DNA of 64,000 nt from Haemaphysalis longicornis. Its lineage: Eukaryota; Arthropoda; Arachnida; Ixodida; Ixodidae. The notes beneath the pieces are model-generated. The model searched no databases and had not been told where the DNA came from. It saw only the letters and a list, made by a program, of their open reading frames with translations. Shown here piece by piece: positions 23,510 through 35,744 of this stretch. The first letter of the stretch is position 1. Each line of letters begins with the position of its first letter. The DNA lies in assembly GCA_013339765.2 (NCBI GenBank), contig CM023448.1:26488551-26552550 (forward strand), read 5' to 3'. Made by a program: the position numbers and the translations under genes.

Positions 23510-26500
23510 GGTTCTCGTAATTTCAAGTTTTTCTTCCCATAGTGGACCTAATGTTTTAAATCAAACGTACTCGTAAAATATTCACCCACATTGTTTGATA
23601 AAAACAATTTACACAATATTTAAACATGGGTAAGAATTTTATTTTTAGCATTAGGAAAGGCTGTTACGAATTTTTCTGCTTTTAACACGCTGGAGGATTT
23701 GAAAGTATAAATGGCTTAGGATTGCATTGTTGTCACTCACCAAGATGACTTTGGAGGAGCCCTTTCCTTGCTCGTCGCTGATGTGCGTGGACAGAAGATT
23801 AGCTGAGCCAGAAATTTTGTAGAGGTACCTCCATGGGCTGCCTGAAAATATAGGATGCGTTTACCCTAGAGCACCAACGTTTCCACAAAATGGGCAAGTT
23901 GACGTATCTCCCTTTCACAACATTCTTCATTTGTGTTTTGCGTATTGTGCTGATTTGCAGGTGTGCAGGACTCCCTTTCAACGTGATCTGAGTGGATCCG
24001 GCAAGGTCTTATCACTGGAATATTTCCTTTAGTCTAGCCAGATCTTATATTTGCTGGTGACTTTCCCCTCCCGCAGATCAACTGTGATAAATTATGCTCT
24101 CCATGTACCAACGATCAGGTTACTTTTGACACGATGTTGGCATGCTATCTTGACCAAGCATTAGGCGTTCCAACAAGCGTTGAAGAACAGACGCCATTCA
24201 TTCTGACCTTGTTTTCTATAGCAAACGTTTCTTGAATGTCCATACATGAGTATAAGCTGAGCTTGTTGATGGGCTTGTTCTTTGAGATTTTGTGTGGTCT
24301 ATCTATCTGACCAGGAGCCTTTACAGCGCAAAGGAGTTAAAGAGTATGCCAGGCCTTAGGAATGAATCGTTCTTCGACTATCTTGATTTGGCTTATGACG
24401 AGTTTTCTAGCAATGTTGATAATTATCTATGAGAAAAAGTTCACGTAATTTTGCAAGTTTTGTCTGCAAAAATATATTCAGAATAAAACCGAAATACCTG
24501 ACCCAAAGGATCTGGATGACGAAAGGTTTTTACACCTTTGCTATCTAGAGAAATCATTCATTTACCGCTGAAACGTAAGCGAATAAAAAGGTGACAGCAG
24601 AAAGGGCCGTTGTTTTACACCTGTAAAGATGTGCTTGTAAATAAAATAGGCACCGCAAACACCACTATTTATCAGTGACCTTGCCACAGTTCCGTAAAAG
24701 CGATCCAGCGAATTTCTGACGGAAGCTTCAGCCTAAAGGGCCAGACACATGTCCGTCTTTGCAGCCGGTTTTCGGCTCCGGTAAACGTTCCGGAAACCGC
24801 TCCCCGCCGCCGTTTGGTGGAATTGGACACACATGGTGCGCGGGCGCCGTCGACGCGTCGGGTCGCTCAGCTCCGCCCCGTTCCGTCGTGCGTGCATGCA
24901 GCCTTTAGCAGCCCGCACAGGGCCGCATTGACGCTTGACGGAGTTCGCCTGGGTGCCCCGCGATGCTCGTGATTTCCTCTCGTAGGAGATTGTTGCTTTA
25001 AGTAATTGGGGCCAATTATATCCATTAATAGCGTAAATGGATATAATTGGCCAAGCGGAGTTTGAGAAAAAAAATGTACTACAAAAATAGAAAAATAAAT
25101 AATCAAACAGTGAAATTACTAAAAATATGTCTTACATCTGCTCGAAAACGAAGACGTAACTTAAAAAAGTCGACAAAAGAACGTTGAAATTACGAAAAAA
25201 AATTGCGGAGACGAGCCAGTCATGTAACGCACTGCAGTTCCACAACAATGCATAACTGGCGGAAGTAACGCATTTAATCGTTGTAATAGCGTAATGAAGG
25301 TAAATGGTAAAACACAATACCCCCCCCCCCCCTCCAAATACACAATATAACCATTTCGCAAAAATGAGGACGAAATTTAAAAAATGCTGCTTATACATGT
25401 CCTCTGTAAAACGAAGACTCAACTAAAAAAGCCCGGAAAAGAACGAGAACACGAATAAATAATCGCGCAACAGACGAAACCAGCACTACGCCTGTCATCT
25501 GCGGAAAAAACACACTATTGGTCAAGTGCTTAATCACTATAATGGTGTAATTTAGATCATTGGCGAAAAGAAACAAAATAAAAATCAAAATAAAATACCC
25601 CAACGAATTAGGCTACTCATAGCCAAATCTGTCTCTAAAAAACTCAATGAATACTAGCGGCGTAAGAATGCTACGCATTATTGACAATTATGTGGATTTG
25701 TGCAAATGCTTCTCTCATTCAATGTGGCAAGAATATGGTTTCGATGGTTGTTCTTTTCACATGAACTTTAATAAAGCCCCCGAATCAACCACGATAAAGG
25801 CAGCCTTTCGCTGACTACACGGAGAAAAAAAACACTGCAATGCCGACACTTCTCAAGAGATGTTGCTCTTAATTTTACTTTATGCAGCGTGGTCTTTTGC
25901 AGTTACAAGGCAAGCGAAAGCGATACGCAGCTGTTTTCTGGTCCCATACATTTGGTTCTGCTCGTACCAGGGATATTAGCAGATCGTTTTCGGCGATGCG
26001 GGCCGCCCTTGAGCTGCTCATGGCTGCGGCGCAGGAGAAACCCACCTCGCGAAATCCAGGAGCAGACGACAGACCAGAACAAACGCGCGCGAAACGTCAT
26101 GAATGACGCTTCCGCGCCTCGTGCTGTTATTGGCTGCCGCCCCCTGCCAGTTAATTGCCCACACGTTGGACGCGTGGCGGCGGCGGAAAATATCTAGCAG
26201 GTTTGACGCATGCGGAGACCCGGTTTTTGGTGCCAGAGGGGACCGTTCCGGCTAACGGAACGGGAAATCGCGTGCACAGACGCGTCCCTCTCCGTCCATG
26301 TGTCCCCCGCTTAACAACGAGAAGCAGTTGACTTGTCAAGTCAGAGATAACGTTCGTCCGAGATTCGAAGCAAATCGCGACGGAATTTAATCGTTTTTTT
26401 TTTCATTCATTATCTTCTTACGCGACACAGTGCGACAACTCAAACGATACTTCGGGTCTTCGGGGTTAATCTTGATTTCATTAGTTGGAAAGCGCGTTTT

Positions 26501-26555
26501 CGATGCTTCTTTACATCAAAACTAAGTCATCATGTTGTCCAGACAACATTACGAA
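23510..26555. other. No supported gene; two CpG-rich patches and a hairpin
   Basis: AT-rich DNA with GC- and CpG-rich patches at 24740-24990 and 25980-26320, a poly-C run at 25321-25332 and a perfect hairpin at 25010-25052. The CpG-rich patches could be promoter-like or pieces of GC-rich MITEs. I see no splice-consistent reading frame with recognisable protein. Confidence 0.45.
25010..25052. repeat. Perfect 17-bp inverted repeat, 9-nt loop
   Basis: GGCCAATTATATCCATT at 25010-25026 is the exact reverse complement of 25036-25052. It sits between a CpG-rich patch and very AT-rich DNA. It may be a foldback remnant. It is not followed by a U-tract, and rho-independent terminators are not expected in a eukaryote. 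Confidence 0.75.
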
Positions 26556-26559
26556 TGCT

Positions 26560-28166
26560 TTTTCAACGTCGTTACGCCAAGTCCCTCGCGCGTTTCTAGT
26601 GGTAATTTGTCGTTCATCTCTTTCCCAGTGCATTGTACGGTGGAATGGCGCATCGCACGAGTGATACCAGTGTATACAAAAAGTACTATGCCATAATAAC
26701 AAACTATAGGCCCATATCAATAATATCAGTGTGTTGTAAACTTAAAGAACACATCATATCTAACTGCATGATAAAACTTCATAGACGCGGATAACATCTT
26801 GTGGCCATTCCAACACGGGTTCCATCAGTAATTTTATTCCATTTCCTATCTAATTGCTTCCTTCTATTTATTATCCCCTGTTCCTGACAAATCAGGCCAA
26901 ACAGACGTAGTATTATAGATTTCAATACATCTTTGGATAGAATTTCTCCCTCGAAGTCAATATTGAAGCCTAATTTACGTGGTTTTTCGTCCACCATTGT
27001 AAGCTGTTTAAAATCTCATTGATACCACCGCATGAAATTTGTCGATATCAATGGTTTTCATTCACAATGTCTTCCCGTAAACTCCGGGGTACAGAAAGGT
27101 AGTGTCCTCGGGCCGCTACTTTTCTTGACCTATGTTAATGCCTTAACAAACTGTGGTAATAGAGGTTATTACAATCGGAATATCCGAGAATGATTGCTTG
27201 TTGTCCAGGACTAATAATTCTCCTAATTCCCCTAATTTCACTATTAATTCCCTCTAAATTCTAAATGACAGTCTTGAAGCAATGAATAACTGGTGCGACT
27301 GCTGGAACATGAAACTCAACGCTGACAAAACAGTATTAGGCGTATTATTAACCAAAAGCTGCCCTTTATATCACTACACAATTAACGGCGTTCCTATCTC
27401 GCAAACCAACAGTTTCAAATACCTTAGGGTTACGATAAATACCAATTTAACTTTGCCTGCACACATCCTTAAATTATGCGACCTCAGCTCATCAAAAGTA
27501 GGTTTGTGGAGACCTAAACTGAAACTCTCAGCTTCGACAAAAAGCTTCTTGTCTATAACATATATTACGACCACGTTTATGATACGCATGCGTAGTCTGG
27601 GACCGGCATAATAAAAAGACATTACAATCTTGAAAAAGTTCAAAAATAATCTGTCGATTTATCTAAAATCGATATCGCCATATTGACTACCCAACCAATC
27701 TTATGAAAACTAACAAAATCTCAACCTTTGAATCTGGAAGAAAAATTATCCCGCTTAAATTTCTTTTTCAGTAGGCACGAGGAATTTTACAACTTGATGC
27801 ATCGGTCTACGTAATTCTATTATCATCGCGTCCCACGAGGCACTATCAATCCGCTACGTTCACGCCTACCTTAGTGCGCAATAACACATTTAATAATTCG
27901 TTTTTTCGCCGGACTATAACCGACTGGAACAATCTCCCCCCGAAATTCTTTCTTCCCGTAGTACGTAGAAATTTATTGATAAAATTTTGATTTTTTTTCA
28001 GAAAGAAAAATTCTCATGTATGTTCCCAATGCGTTTGTACTGCTTTGGTCACACCTTTTTTTTACCCTCTAGAAATTGTGTAAACGGTCTTAACTGAATG
28101 TACCACCACCACTCCTGCTTAGGCCCATTCGTGGCCCGCTGTATTGCCTAAATAAATAAATAAACA
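26560..28166 (+). mobile_element. CR1/Jockey-like LINE fragment (RT and 3' end)
   Basis: Around 26690-26760 the translation gives TNYRPISIISVCCKLKEHII, a hallmark RT block of LINEs. At 27080-27140 SGVQKGSVLGPLLFLTYVN is the next RT block, and 27282-27611 (MNNWCDCWNMKLNADKT, then SFKYLRVTINTNLTLPAHI) is the thumb region. Near 27905-27950 a degraded RTITDWNNLPP block marks the C-terminus. The element ends with an A/T tail of AAATA repeats at 28150-28166. Part of the palm, including the FADD box, is missing or unreadable. Its 3' end matches 59129-59600 on the minus strand. Confidence 0.82.
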
Positions 28167-28169
28167 ATA

Positions 28170-31100
28170 AATAGAATAAAACCATATGCAGAATCGAAAC
28201 AAACGCTACGTGTCGGTTAAAATTTTAAACGGTGCTCATTGAAGCAGCAAGTTAGTGGCAATGCCACACTGTAGCCGCAATAAGCATGCGTCTGTAAGCG
28301 CTTGAGGACTAAGAGTCTGAAAAAAAAACTCGCCGGGTATTTTTTCTTGGGTGCCAATTTCTCTTCAAGGTATTATACTTTTGTCACTCTCGTTTCGTAA
28401 AAGCCTCTTCACTCTCCCAATCCAACCCCTGAAGTCTACCCCTCTCTTTCCATAATGAAAGAATTTGGGGATACGTTAATTACACTCAATTTTCCCTCGT
28501 TCCTAAAGCTCAAGCGCTGACTGTTAAAAGAGAGACCATCTTTTCTTATGTTTTTGGTAAAACAGCGGGGGCCGAATCGTTCACTACTAGCTTATTACAG
28601 CTTCTCTTCAAAGTGTTTTATGAACCTACTTTTTCCATCAGCTACCATATAATTCCATATAACTGGTGTTGACCGGTATAATGGGTATCTATATAACGGG
28701 TGTTGAGTCTAACCTGGTGTCGAGGCAAGTAACACAAGCGTACCTAACTACCACCAACTCGCGCCATTGCGATACTGTTACAATCATTTGACAAGTCCAA
28801 TCAGCACACCAGGTGCATTTTGGGTACAGTTAAACCAAAATCAAAGAATATTAACGAACAGTCACCGTAGCCCTATTCACTGACGCCGTCTGTGAAAAAG
28901 CACAAAATAAGCAAGTAATTCAACCTGCGGGGCCTTTACACAATTCAAATAGGATAAAAAACATTTCGCTGCATCGCACAAAAAAGTATGATCAATAAGA
29001 CGCCGTATAATAACAGCCCTCTTCGGAGCGCGAAATAAACAGCCGGAAGTAGCCAGAAGCCATAACCGCCCAGCCAGCGGGTAAAATTTGAAGACATTCG
29101 CTTGGCAAGGGCAAACTATGCGAGCAAAGCTAAAGACCATCCGCAGCATCGGACACCAAGTCACGAATGGGAAAAAATCAAGAAAATGCAGCGACGCGAC
29201 GCAAGTGGCGCGCCCATACCGGGCTAAGAAAGAGAACATGGCCCAATGTGATACAAGTAGCATCACCGAAATGTGAATACGTTGACAACCTCTCGGCGCA
29301 CAGAAAAGTACAAGCATATGCTGTGACCGCCCAAGTCAGGGATACCTAGATTTGAAAATAATTTTGATGTAGAAAATACGGAAATGCAGTCCTTGGCCCC
29401 CGTGGTGATGGCAAAGTTCCATACTTTACACACCACAGGGTTGCCTAACGTGTACATATCCCTGCCAAAAGTTGACCGTTGGTGGCGCAGCGCACAATTA
29501 CCAGTTTTTCGACTTGAAATAGCATTGAAAAGGTAAGAAAGTACTGTATTACAGCTTCTTACCGTTCTTTTATTCTTTTCTGCACAAAAGCAACCCGCAG
29601 AAGTTGCGAGATATGATAAAAATCCAAAACACATTTTGGGAATTAAAAACACAACGGTAAAAACGCGCGAGTGTTAGAAAATCCAAAGACATTGATACGT
29701 TCTTGTAATTGTCTTGTGTAAACTTGACACTCTTTATGAAACCAACATGGGATGTTCCATTTTTGCGAGTGCATAAATGTGTAGCAACCTAAACATGTGG
29801 GCTACCTTCCAGTGTTTTTCATTTATTGCTCCAAAGAGTTGTCGACACGACAGCTTTTTTTCAATCGTCCAGCATGTGTTTATTGGTAGTGAAGAAAGGT
29901 GTTGTACTGGCGCTAACTATTACAGAATAAAACAGCCGCGAAACAGTCTGGCAGAAACTCTTTTATGGTGTTTAAATTCATGTCGCACAGAAAAACTCAC
30001 CCGAAATGTCCTGCTGTACTGCAGTATGAATCACTTGGTTTTCTCCGAGTATGAGCTGCAAGAAAGTTTTATAAATTGATTGCACAGGCACTGAACTAAA
30101 TTTTAAGAAATATACATAGAGCAATTGGGTAAGCTATCGTATAACACATCAAGTATTCACAAACACATCGACAGATGATTGCTTTGAGACCATTACTGTT
30201 GCCACAGGTAAAGTCTTCATCCGTAATCAGCGTCTTGTGCGTTGGGAACAACAGTTATCTTTGCCAAAGCCGACTTTTACAAATTAAATGGTTTATAACT
30301 ACATCTAGATCTTTGAAAAGCACAGCAAATCGGATGTCGTAGATTCAAGACTCAATTTTATGTTCATGAGTCCTTTTCCCTATCGTTGGTGAAACTTGAT
30401 GCTCTTTTGGGGTATGCAAATCCCCGCTGTCAAAATTTCAGTCCAACCGGAACTACCAGTACAGCCGACTTCATAATCATAAATTCTAATCAGTGCTTAT
30501 GCCGATAAAAGGACATGCTCGGAACTTTGCAGTTTAGGGGTGAATACAGCCTAGTATTCCGTTAAGCCAGATAGAAGGCGAAAGGCAGAATTAGTTTATC
30601 ACACGACACCTTACACTCGTACTTCAAGAGACTATACTGGCTTTGAAACCGAGCGGAAAAAGTTGGTTAATCAATGAGTATTAACGCGATAGCATTGATT
30701 CTGACACATGTCAATTTTCAGCCGCTCTCATCAATCGTAAGTCTAAGTACTTCATTACTTCGAACCAGAAACTGCGACAAGTCCGCCAGTTTCGAGGGTT
30801 CTTCTCCATATATAGAATACGGCGCAGAGCAACTGTAATATGTAAGTTAAATCCACGGCAATATGATGGAGTCAAAAGAAATAAATACGTGATTGTGATT
30901 TCCGCAGGTGACGATGCTGTACAACAATATTTTTATCAACCCAGCCAATGGTCGCATGCTCTGTTTGCACGTTCCCATGCTATTCTGGCTAATGAGAGCA
31001 TCACACCGAAAGTATTATTTCATTGGTGCTATATACCCAAAACGAAAATAATGGGTGAAGGCTAGCCCGACGTTCGCGGAAACAAAAGAAGGGCTTTATT

Positions 31101-31710
31101 ATATCTAGAAATGAAATAAATGATCCTAATATGAGTCAATCAGAGAGTTTGACATATAAATACTCATATTTCGAAATACCCACAAATTTATGTGCGTCCC
31201 TCTCTCCATTGCAAGCTCTGTCGTGCAAGTGATGGGCAAACAGCGAGGCACGCCTCAAAATCAACGAAAAGATGCGTCAGGATATCATCCCGGAGAATAC
31301 CAATAGTAATGACCAACGTGGCACAACACAGAAGCTCCTGAACCATCGCAACCGCCACAATACCTTTTAGCAAAATACCTAACTATGGTAAAAATCGGTT
31401 AGATAGACGAACACACGACTAATTATGCCTGCGCTGTTGCTCAGCAAGATATCGCAAAGCAAATTTAGTCACAGTGATGGAAACAAAATGTACACCATTG
31501 TTCGGACACTCCTACGTCGCCCTCTCAAGCTCTCAATTTTGACGCTGACAAAATATAGGCCCCCACCGTAGTCCCTAGGTATAAAAGAAACGAGAGAGGC
31601 TTCATTCCGAATAAAAAAAAATAGGCAGCTGGGGGAAACTAAAATCAGGAAGGCCAATCTTGTGCAATACAGGCGCATTCCATGAAACGACAGGATGCTA
31701 TATTGGAATT
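28170..31710. other. No supported gene
   Basis: No conserved frame, LTR, tRNA-like box or tandem repeat stood out. Frames at 28877-29317 and 29263-29652 are open over more than 120 codons but show no motif and no codon signature I trust. Confidence 0.45.
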
Positions 31711-31714
31711 CATC

Positions 31715-32720
31715 AATTATATCATCAACAACAGTCTATTTGAGTCCAGTGCAGGACGAAGACCTTCCGCGTTGACCTCCACCCGTTTCTGTAGTGTGCT
31801 GCTCGTGTCTATTCCTTGCCTCCGAATTTTCTTATTTCATCTCTGCATTGAGTGATGGCCTTCCTCTTGTTCTAGTCCCGCCTCGCGGTGTCCATTCTGT
31901 TGTCATTGTGGTCCACCTGTTTGCCCGTTCGTCGTACCACATGGCCAGCCCAAGTATAATTCTTTTCCTTAACTTGGACTATGATACCATCTATCCGCGT
32001 TTTTTTCCCTAATCCATGTAGCCCGTTTTCTGCCCTAAGCGTTACTCCTAACATTATTCTCTCCATGGTGCGTTTAGCGGACCTAAGCTTGCTTTCTAAT
32101 TGTTCAGTAATTTGCCGAGTTTCCGCTCTGTTTGTTATCACCGGCAGGACGCACTGGTTGAATACCTTCTTTTTAGGGATAGAGGCACCTTACTTGTCAT
32201 TAATCTGTGAGTGCTTACCGAATACACACCACCCCAGTCGTATTCTGCGCCTGATTTCTTTCTCATGGTTTGGGTCCACACTGACCATCTGACCAAAGTA
32301 GTTATATTCTTGTACTTGTTCCAGTGTTTCGTCGCCTGGTCTAAAAAGGCGCGTTCTGCAAGTTTATTTATCATCACTTTAGTTTTACTCATGTTTATCT
32401 TTACCCCACAGCGAAGCTCCGTGAATTTTAGTTCCTCAATCATGTTTTGGAGATGCTGTGCCGATAACACTGAGCAAGACTAGGGTCATCTGCAATGCAA
32501 AAATGACTCAAGTATTGGTAGTTTATCTGTGAGACCGAGGTTTTCCCAGTCAAGCTTCCTGAATACCCACTCCAGACATGCTGCGAACAATTTTTGTGAG
32601 ATGGTATCTTCTTGTCGCACTCCTCTTCGAATCGAAAATTTATCACTTTGCTTGTGAAGTGTAAATCTATCGGTGGATTGTCAAACCAAAATCGGTCCAG
32701 AAAAACTATGCCGAACAAAA
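31715..32720 (-). mobile_element. RTE-type LINE fragment (RT to 3' end), minus strand
   Basis: Read on the minus strand, 32640-32560 gives a GVRQEDTISQKLF block (the family's GVRQGDTISP motif) and FAACLEWVFRKLDWENLG. After a frame change QYLSHFCIADD is the FADD box (F to I). The next pieces are SAQHLQNMIEELKF and GVKINMSKTKVM (32470-32138), and KRTMERIMLGV and YTWAGHVVRR (32100-31900). The 3' end, near 31712-31770, carries the complement of a segment also found at the 3' end of the 33925-34500 fragment. At least three frameshifts. Confidence 0.85.
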
Positions 32721-32724
32721 AAAA

Positions 32725-33530
32725 GTTGTTTCTACTCTAAACAATAATACGTGCAACGGCCCACATACCAAGAGTAAATTCAGTCCAGCGAAGCTTCAGA
32801 AATCTTAAAAATTGCATTTCGATAATGGACTGTTGAATGTACAAAGGCTATAATGGCCGAAACGGTACCCCGACAAACGTAACGAAATTATGGGCGTCCA
32901 ATCAAAGAGGAAATGGAGCACAATTGGGACCAACCCATTCGCGACCACCTTGCGTAATTATACAATACAAGCCTAAAAATACACACATACCTAAAGGACT
33001 ACTGTAGTTCGTCAGCACTCCTAACGCCTAAATACTTCCGAAATACTGCCCGTGCATAATGGAAACGTTTATATCACATAACGTGCCGTCAAAGCGAATT
33101 AGAATCGAACAGAACACACGAGGAAAAAGTAATTTAACTCGTATACCGTGCTTTTCTGCGACCACGAACTATCCCACCCAGCACTCCCCAACACACGGAG
33201 AACACGCACCACCTATCCCTATTATGTCATCATTTTCACATTCCGCAATGGGAATTTAACTTCACTGAATGGTGATCTGTGGACACAATATAAAGCAAGA
33301 TAAGTATTTTTCATAATTAAGAGGAAAACATTCTACCTCTTGTTGGCAACCTCGTGATATCCAAAGATATTTCAGTGGAAAAAAACACCTCAATCATTAC
33401 CTAGTTCAATTTCATAAGAAAAGACAGCACGGGCGACTTTGTAGACTCTTTGATCATTGTGACCTATTTGAAGGGGCAAGGAAATAAGCTGCTGCACATG
33501 GTGTCCTTGATTTGAGCACCACATTTATGT
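32725..33530. other. No supported gene
   Basis: AT-rich DNA with short unconvincing frames. It leads into the CA microsatellite at 33537. Confidence 0.45.
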
Positions 33531-33536
33531 ATGTGT

Positions 33537-33546
33537 ACACACACAC

Positions 33547-33588
<42 letters not shown>

Positions 33589-33612
33589 CACACACACACA
33601 CACACACACACC
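33537..33612. repeat. (CA)n microsatellite
   Basis: About 75 bp of nearly pure CA with a few interruptions, followed by a short ATATA-rich stretch. Confidence 0.95.
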
Positions 33613-33639
33613 ACATATTTATATACATATATAAATATG

Positions 33640-34690
33640 TAGCGAATAAGAATAGGAAATGAGGGGCTGGTTGAAAATAAGACAGAAATAAGAGTTGGCA
33701 GTCAAGAAAACCTCGGAAACCAAAGGGGAGGATGTGGTAGGTCATTGAAACAGATAAATAATTTGGAAAGAAAGAAAGTGTAGAAAAAAATATGTCCGCC
33801 AGGTGGGATCCGAAACCACGACCTCAAGAATATCGGTCTACTGCGATAACCACTACTCTTACCTGGCGGGGCGATTTTCCCCTCCACTTTCTGGGGTATG
33901 TATGTTAAGGTATTTTTGTTTCCTTATTTTGTTTCCATGAGGCAGAGATAATTAGAAGGATCAGAATGATGTGAGGTGCATATGGCAGACATTCTCAGAT
34001 AATGAACAGCAGCCTACCGTTGTCGCTGAAGAAGAAATTGTATGACAGCTGCATCTTACCGGTACTCACCTACGGGCAGAAACTTGGAGGCTCACTAAGA
34101 GGGTTCAACCTAAATTGAGAACGAATCAGCGGTCAACTGAAGCGGAAAATGATAGGTGTAACATAAAGGGACAAGAAGAGAGCGGAGTGGGTCGGGAGCA
34201 AACTGGTGTTAAAGACATATTAGTAGAAATTAAGAAGAAGAAATGGTCGTGGGCACGGCATGTAATGCGAAGGCAAGATAACCGCTGGTCAATAAGGGTA
34301 ACAGAGTGGATCCCTAGAGAAGGCAAGCGTTGCAGGGGGCGGCAAAAAATGTGATGGGCAGATGAGATCAAGAAGTTTGCGGGGATAAATTGGTCACAGT
34401 TGGCACAGGAGCGAGGCAATTGGAGAATAATGGGAGAGGCCTTTGCCCTGCAGTGGGCGTAGATAGGCTGGTGATGATGATGATGATTGTTTTCATTAGG
34501 ATTTTTGTTTCCTGTGTTTTAGGGGTGGTAGCCAGGGCCCCTCGGGCTACTCGGGGGAAGGAGACCTTCTTTTTAATCCCCGCGCCGTCACTTGAGTGTC
34601 TACGACATGACGAGAGTGGTCAACCAGCGTTGTACCCTCTTAAGCTTCCTACCGCACCAAGACTGCCAGAACAGGGGCCCTCGCCTATGC
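33640..34690. repeat. tRNA-like interspersed repeat, copy 1, split by a LINE
   Basis: 33640-33924 and 34501-34690 match 34691-34975 and 34976-35150 respectively, base for base over long runs (e.g. GGTTGGCAGTC/GAGTTGGCAGTC, CCAAAGGGGAGGATGTG, ATTGGAAAGAAAGAAAGT, TGTCTACGACATG). On the minus strand 33870-33788 looks tRNA-derived: a TAGTGGTTATCG A-box-like stretch, then GTGGTTTCGGATCCC at the B-box position. The fragment at 33925-34500 is an insertion in it. Confidence 0.75.
33925..34500 (+). mobile_element. 5'-truncated RTE-type LINE with 13-bp target duplication
   Basis: The translation near 34115-34475 gives the RTE C-terminus: VGREQTGVKDILVEIKKKKW, SWARHVMRRQDNRWSIRV, then (other frame) WADEIKKFAGINWSQLAQER and NWRIMGEAFALQWA. 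The 3' end is GGCTGGTGATGATGATGATG. The flanking ATTTTTGTTTCCT at 33912-33924 is repeated exactly at 34501-34513, a 13-bp target-site duplication, so the boundaries are firm. Only the last 190 or so codons of ORF2 remain, as expected of 5' truncation during target-primed reverse transcription. Confidence 0.88.
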
Positions 34691-35150
34691 ATGTAGCGAA
34701 TCATAATAGGAAAGTGAGGAGCTCGTAGAAATAACACAGAAATAAGGGTTGGCAGTCAATAAAACTGCTGAAACCAAAGGGGAGGATGTGCTAGGTCATG
34801 GAAAGAGATAAAGAAATTGGAAAGAAAGAAAGTCGAGAAAAAAATGCCCCCCAGTTTAGATCCCAACACACGACCGCCAGAATACCGGTCTGGTTCGATA
34901 AGAACTACGCTACCGCCGGGGCGATTTTCCTCTCCACTTCCTTGGGTATTTATGTTAAGGTATTTTTGTTTCCTGTGCTTGGGGGTGGTAGCTAGTGCCA
35001 CTCGGATTACTCGGGGTGAAGGGGACCTTCTATTTAACCCCCGGGCCGTGACTCGAGTGTCTACGACATGTCAAGAGTGGTCGACCAGGATTAAACCCTC
35101 TTAAGCTTCCCTATGGTGCCAAGACGGCCAGAACAGATGCCCTCGCTATG
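34691..35150. repeat. tRNA-like interspersed repeat, copy 2
   Basis: Second, uninterrupted copy of the roughly 460-bp unit whose first copy is split by the LINE at 33925-34500. On the minus strand 34920-34845 shows GGTAGCGTAGTTCTTATCG (A-box-like) and a weaker B-box. The two copies are adjacent and in the same orientation, i.e. a tandem duplication. A shorter inverted piece follows at about 35145-35255 (GTTTTTGACTGCCAACTC is the complement of the unit's GAGTTGGCAGTC segment). Confidence 0.75.
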
Positions 35151-35358
35151 CACTTCTCCAATTTCTTTCTTTCCAATTTCTTTTATCTGTTTCCATGACC
35201 TTCCACATCGTCCCCGTTTGTTTCCTAGGTTTTTGACTGCCAACTCTTAAAATATATATCTATATAATATTTTTTTCTTTTTTTATGTCAACATATGCAG
35301 GCCCTTCAGGGCCATGCAGGAGTGGTTACAATGAATTCAAGTTTTCATCGTAAGGATA

Positions 35359-35388
35359 TATACATATATATAATATATATATATTATA

Positions 35389-35464
<76 letters not shown>

Positions 35465-35475
35465 TAAACAGAAAA
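35359..35475. repeat. (TA)n microsatellite
   Basis: About 115 bp of almost pure TA. Similar tracts lie at 35640-35703 and 35888-35966. They alternate with hammerhead-like inverted repeats. Confidence 0.95.
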
Positions 35476-35481
35476 ATTTTT

Positions 35482-35580
35482 AACAAGGTAAAAGCACGAT
35501 TGTTGCCAACGTTTCAGCAAAGAGACGAAAGCACGTCTCTCTGCTGAAACGTTGGCAACAATCGTGCTTTTTACCTCGTT
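35482..35580. repeat. Inverted repeat carrying half hammerhead-like cores
   Basis: Arms 35482-35527 and 35534-35580 are near-perfect reverse complements with a 6-nt spacer. Each contains the GCTGAAACGTTGGCAACAAT block that, in the tandem units at 35984-36195, follows CTGATGA and a short stem. Here the CTGATGA half is deleted at the centre of symmetry. Confidence 0.8.
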
Positions 35581-35639
35581 CAAAGTTTTTTTTTCTTGTG
35601 TTCTCGCCCCATCTTCAAAAGGTGAAATGCTCCTTTATA

Positions 35640-35664
35640 TAATATATATATATATCTATATCTA

Positions 35665-35703
<39 letters not shown>
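35640..35703. repeat. (TA)n microsatellite
   Basis: TA-rich tract with a few TCTA interruptions, between two hammerhead-like inverted repeats. Confidence 0.9.
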
Positions 35704-35709
<6 letters not shown>

Positions 35710-35744
35710 AGTAAACACAGAGACAAACGAGAAAGACATTAGGA

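Noticed and set aside
31469..31678. Short hydrophobic minus-strand frame
   Set aside because: Overlaps nothing conserved. Low complexity at one end and no homology recognised.
33464..33745. Frame with long Cys-Val runs
   Set aside because: Translation of the CA microsatellite.
35295..35483. Open frame encoding repeated Ile-Tyr
   Set aside because: It is only the translation of the TA microsatellite.
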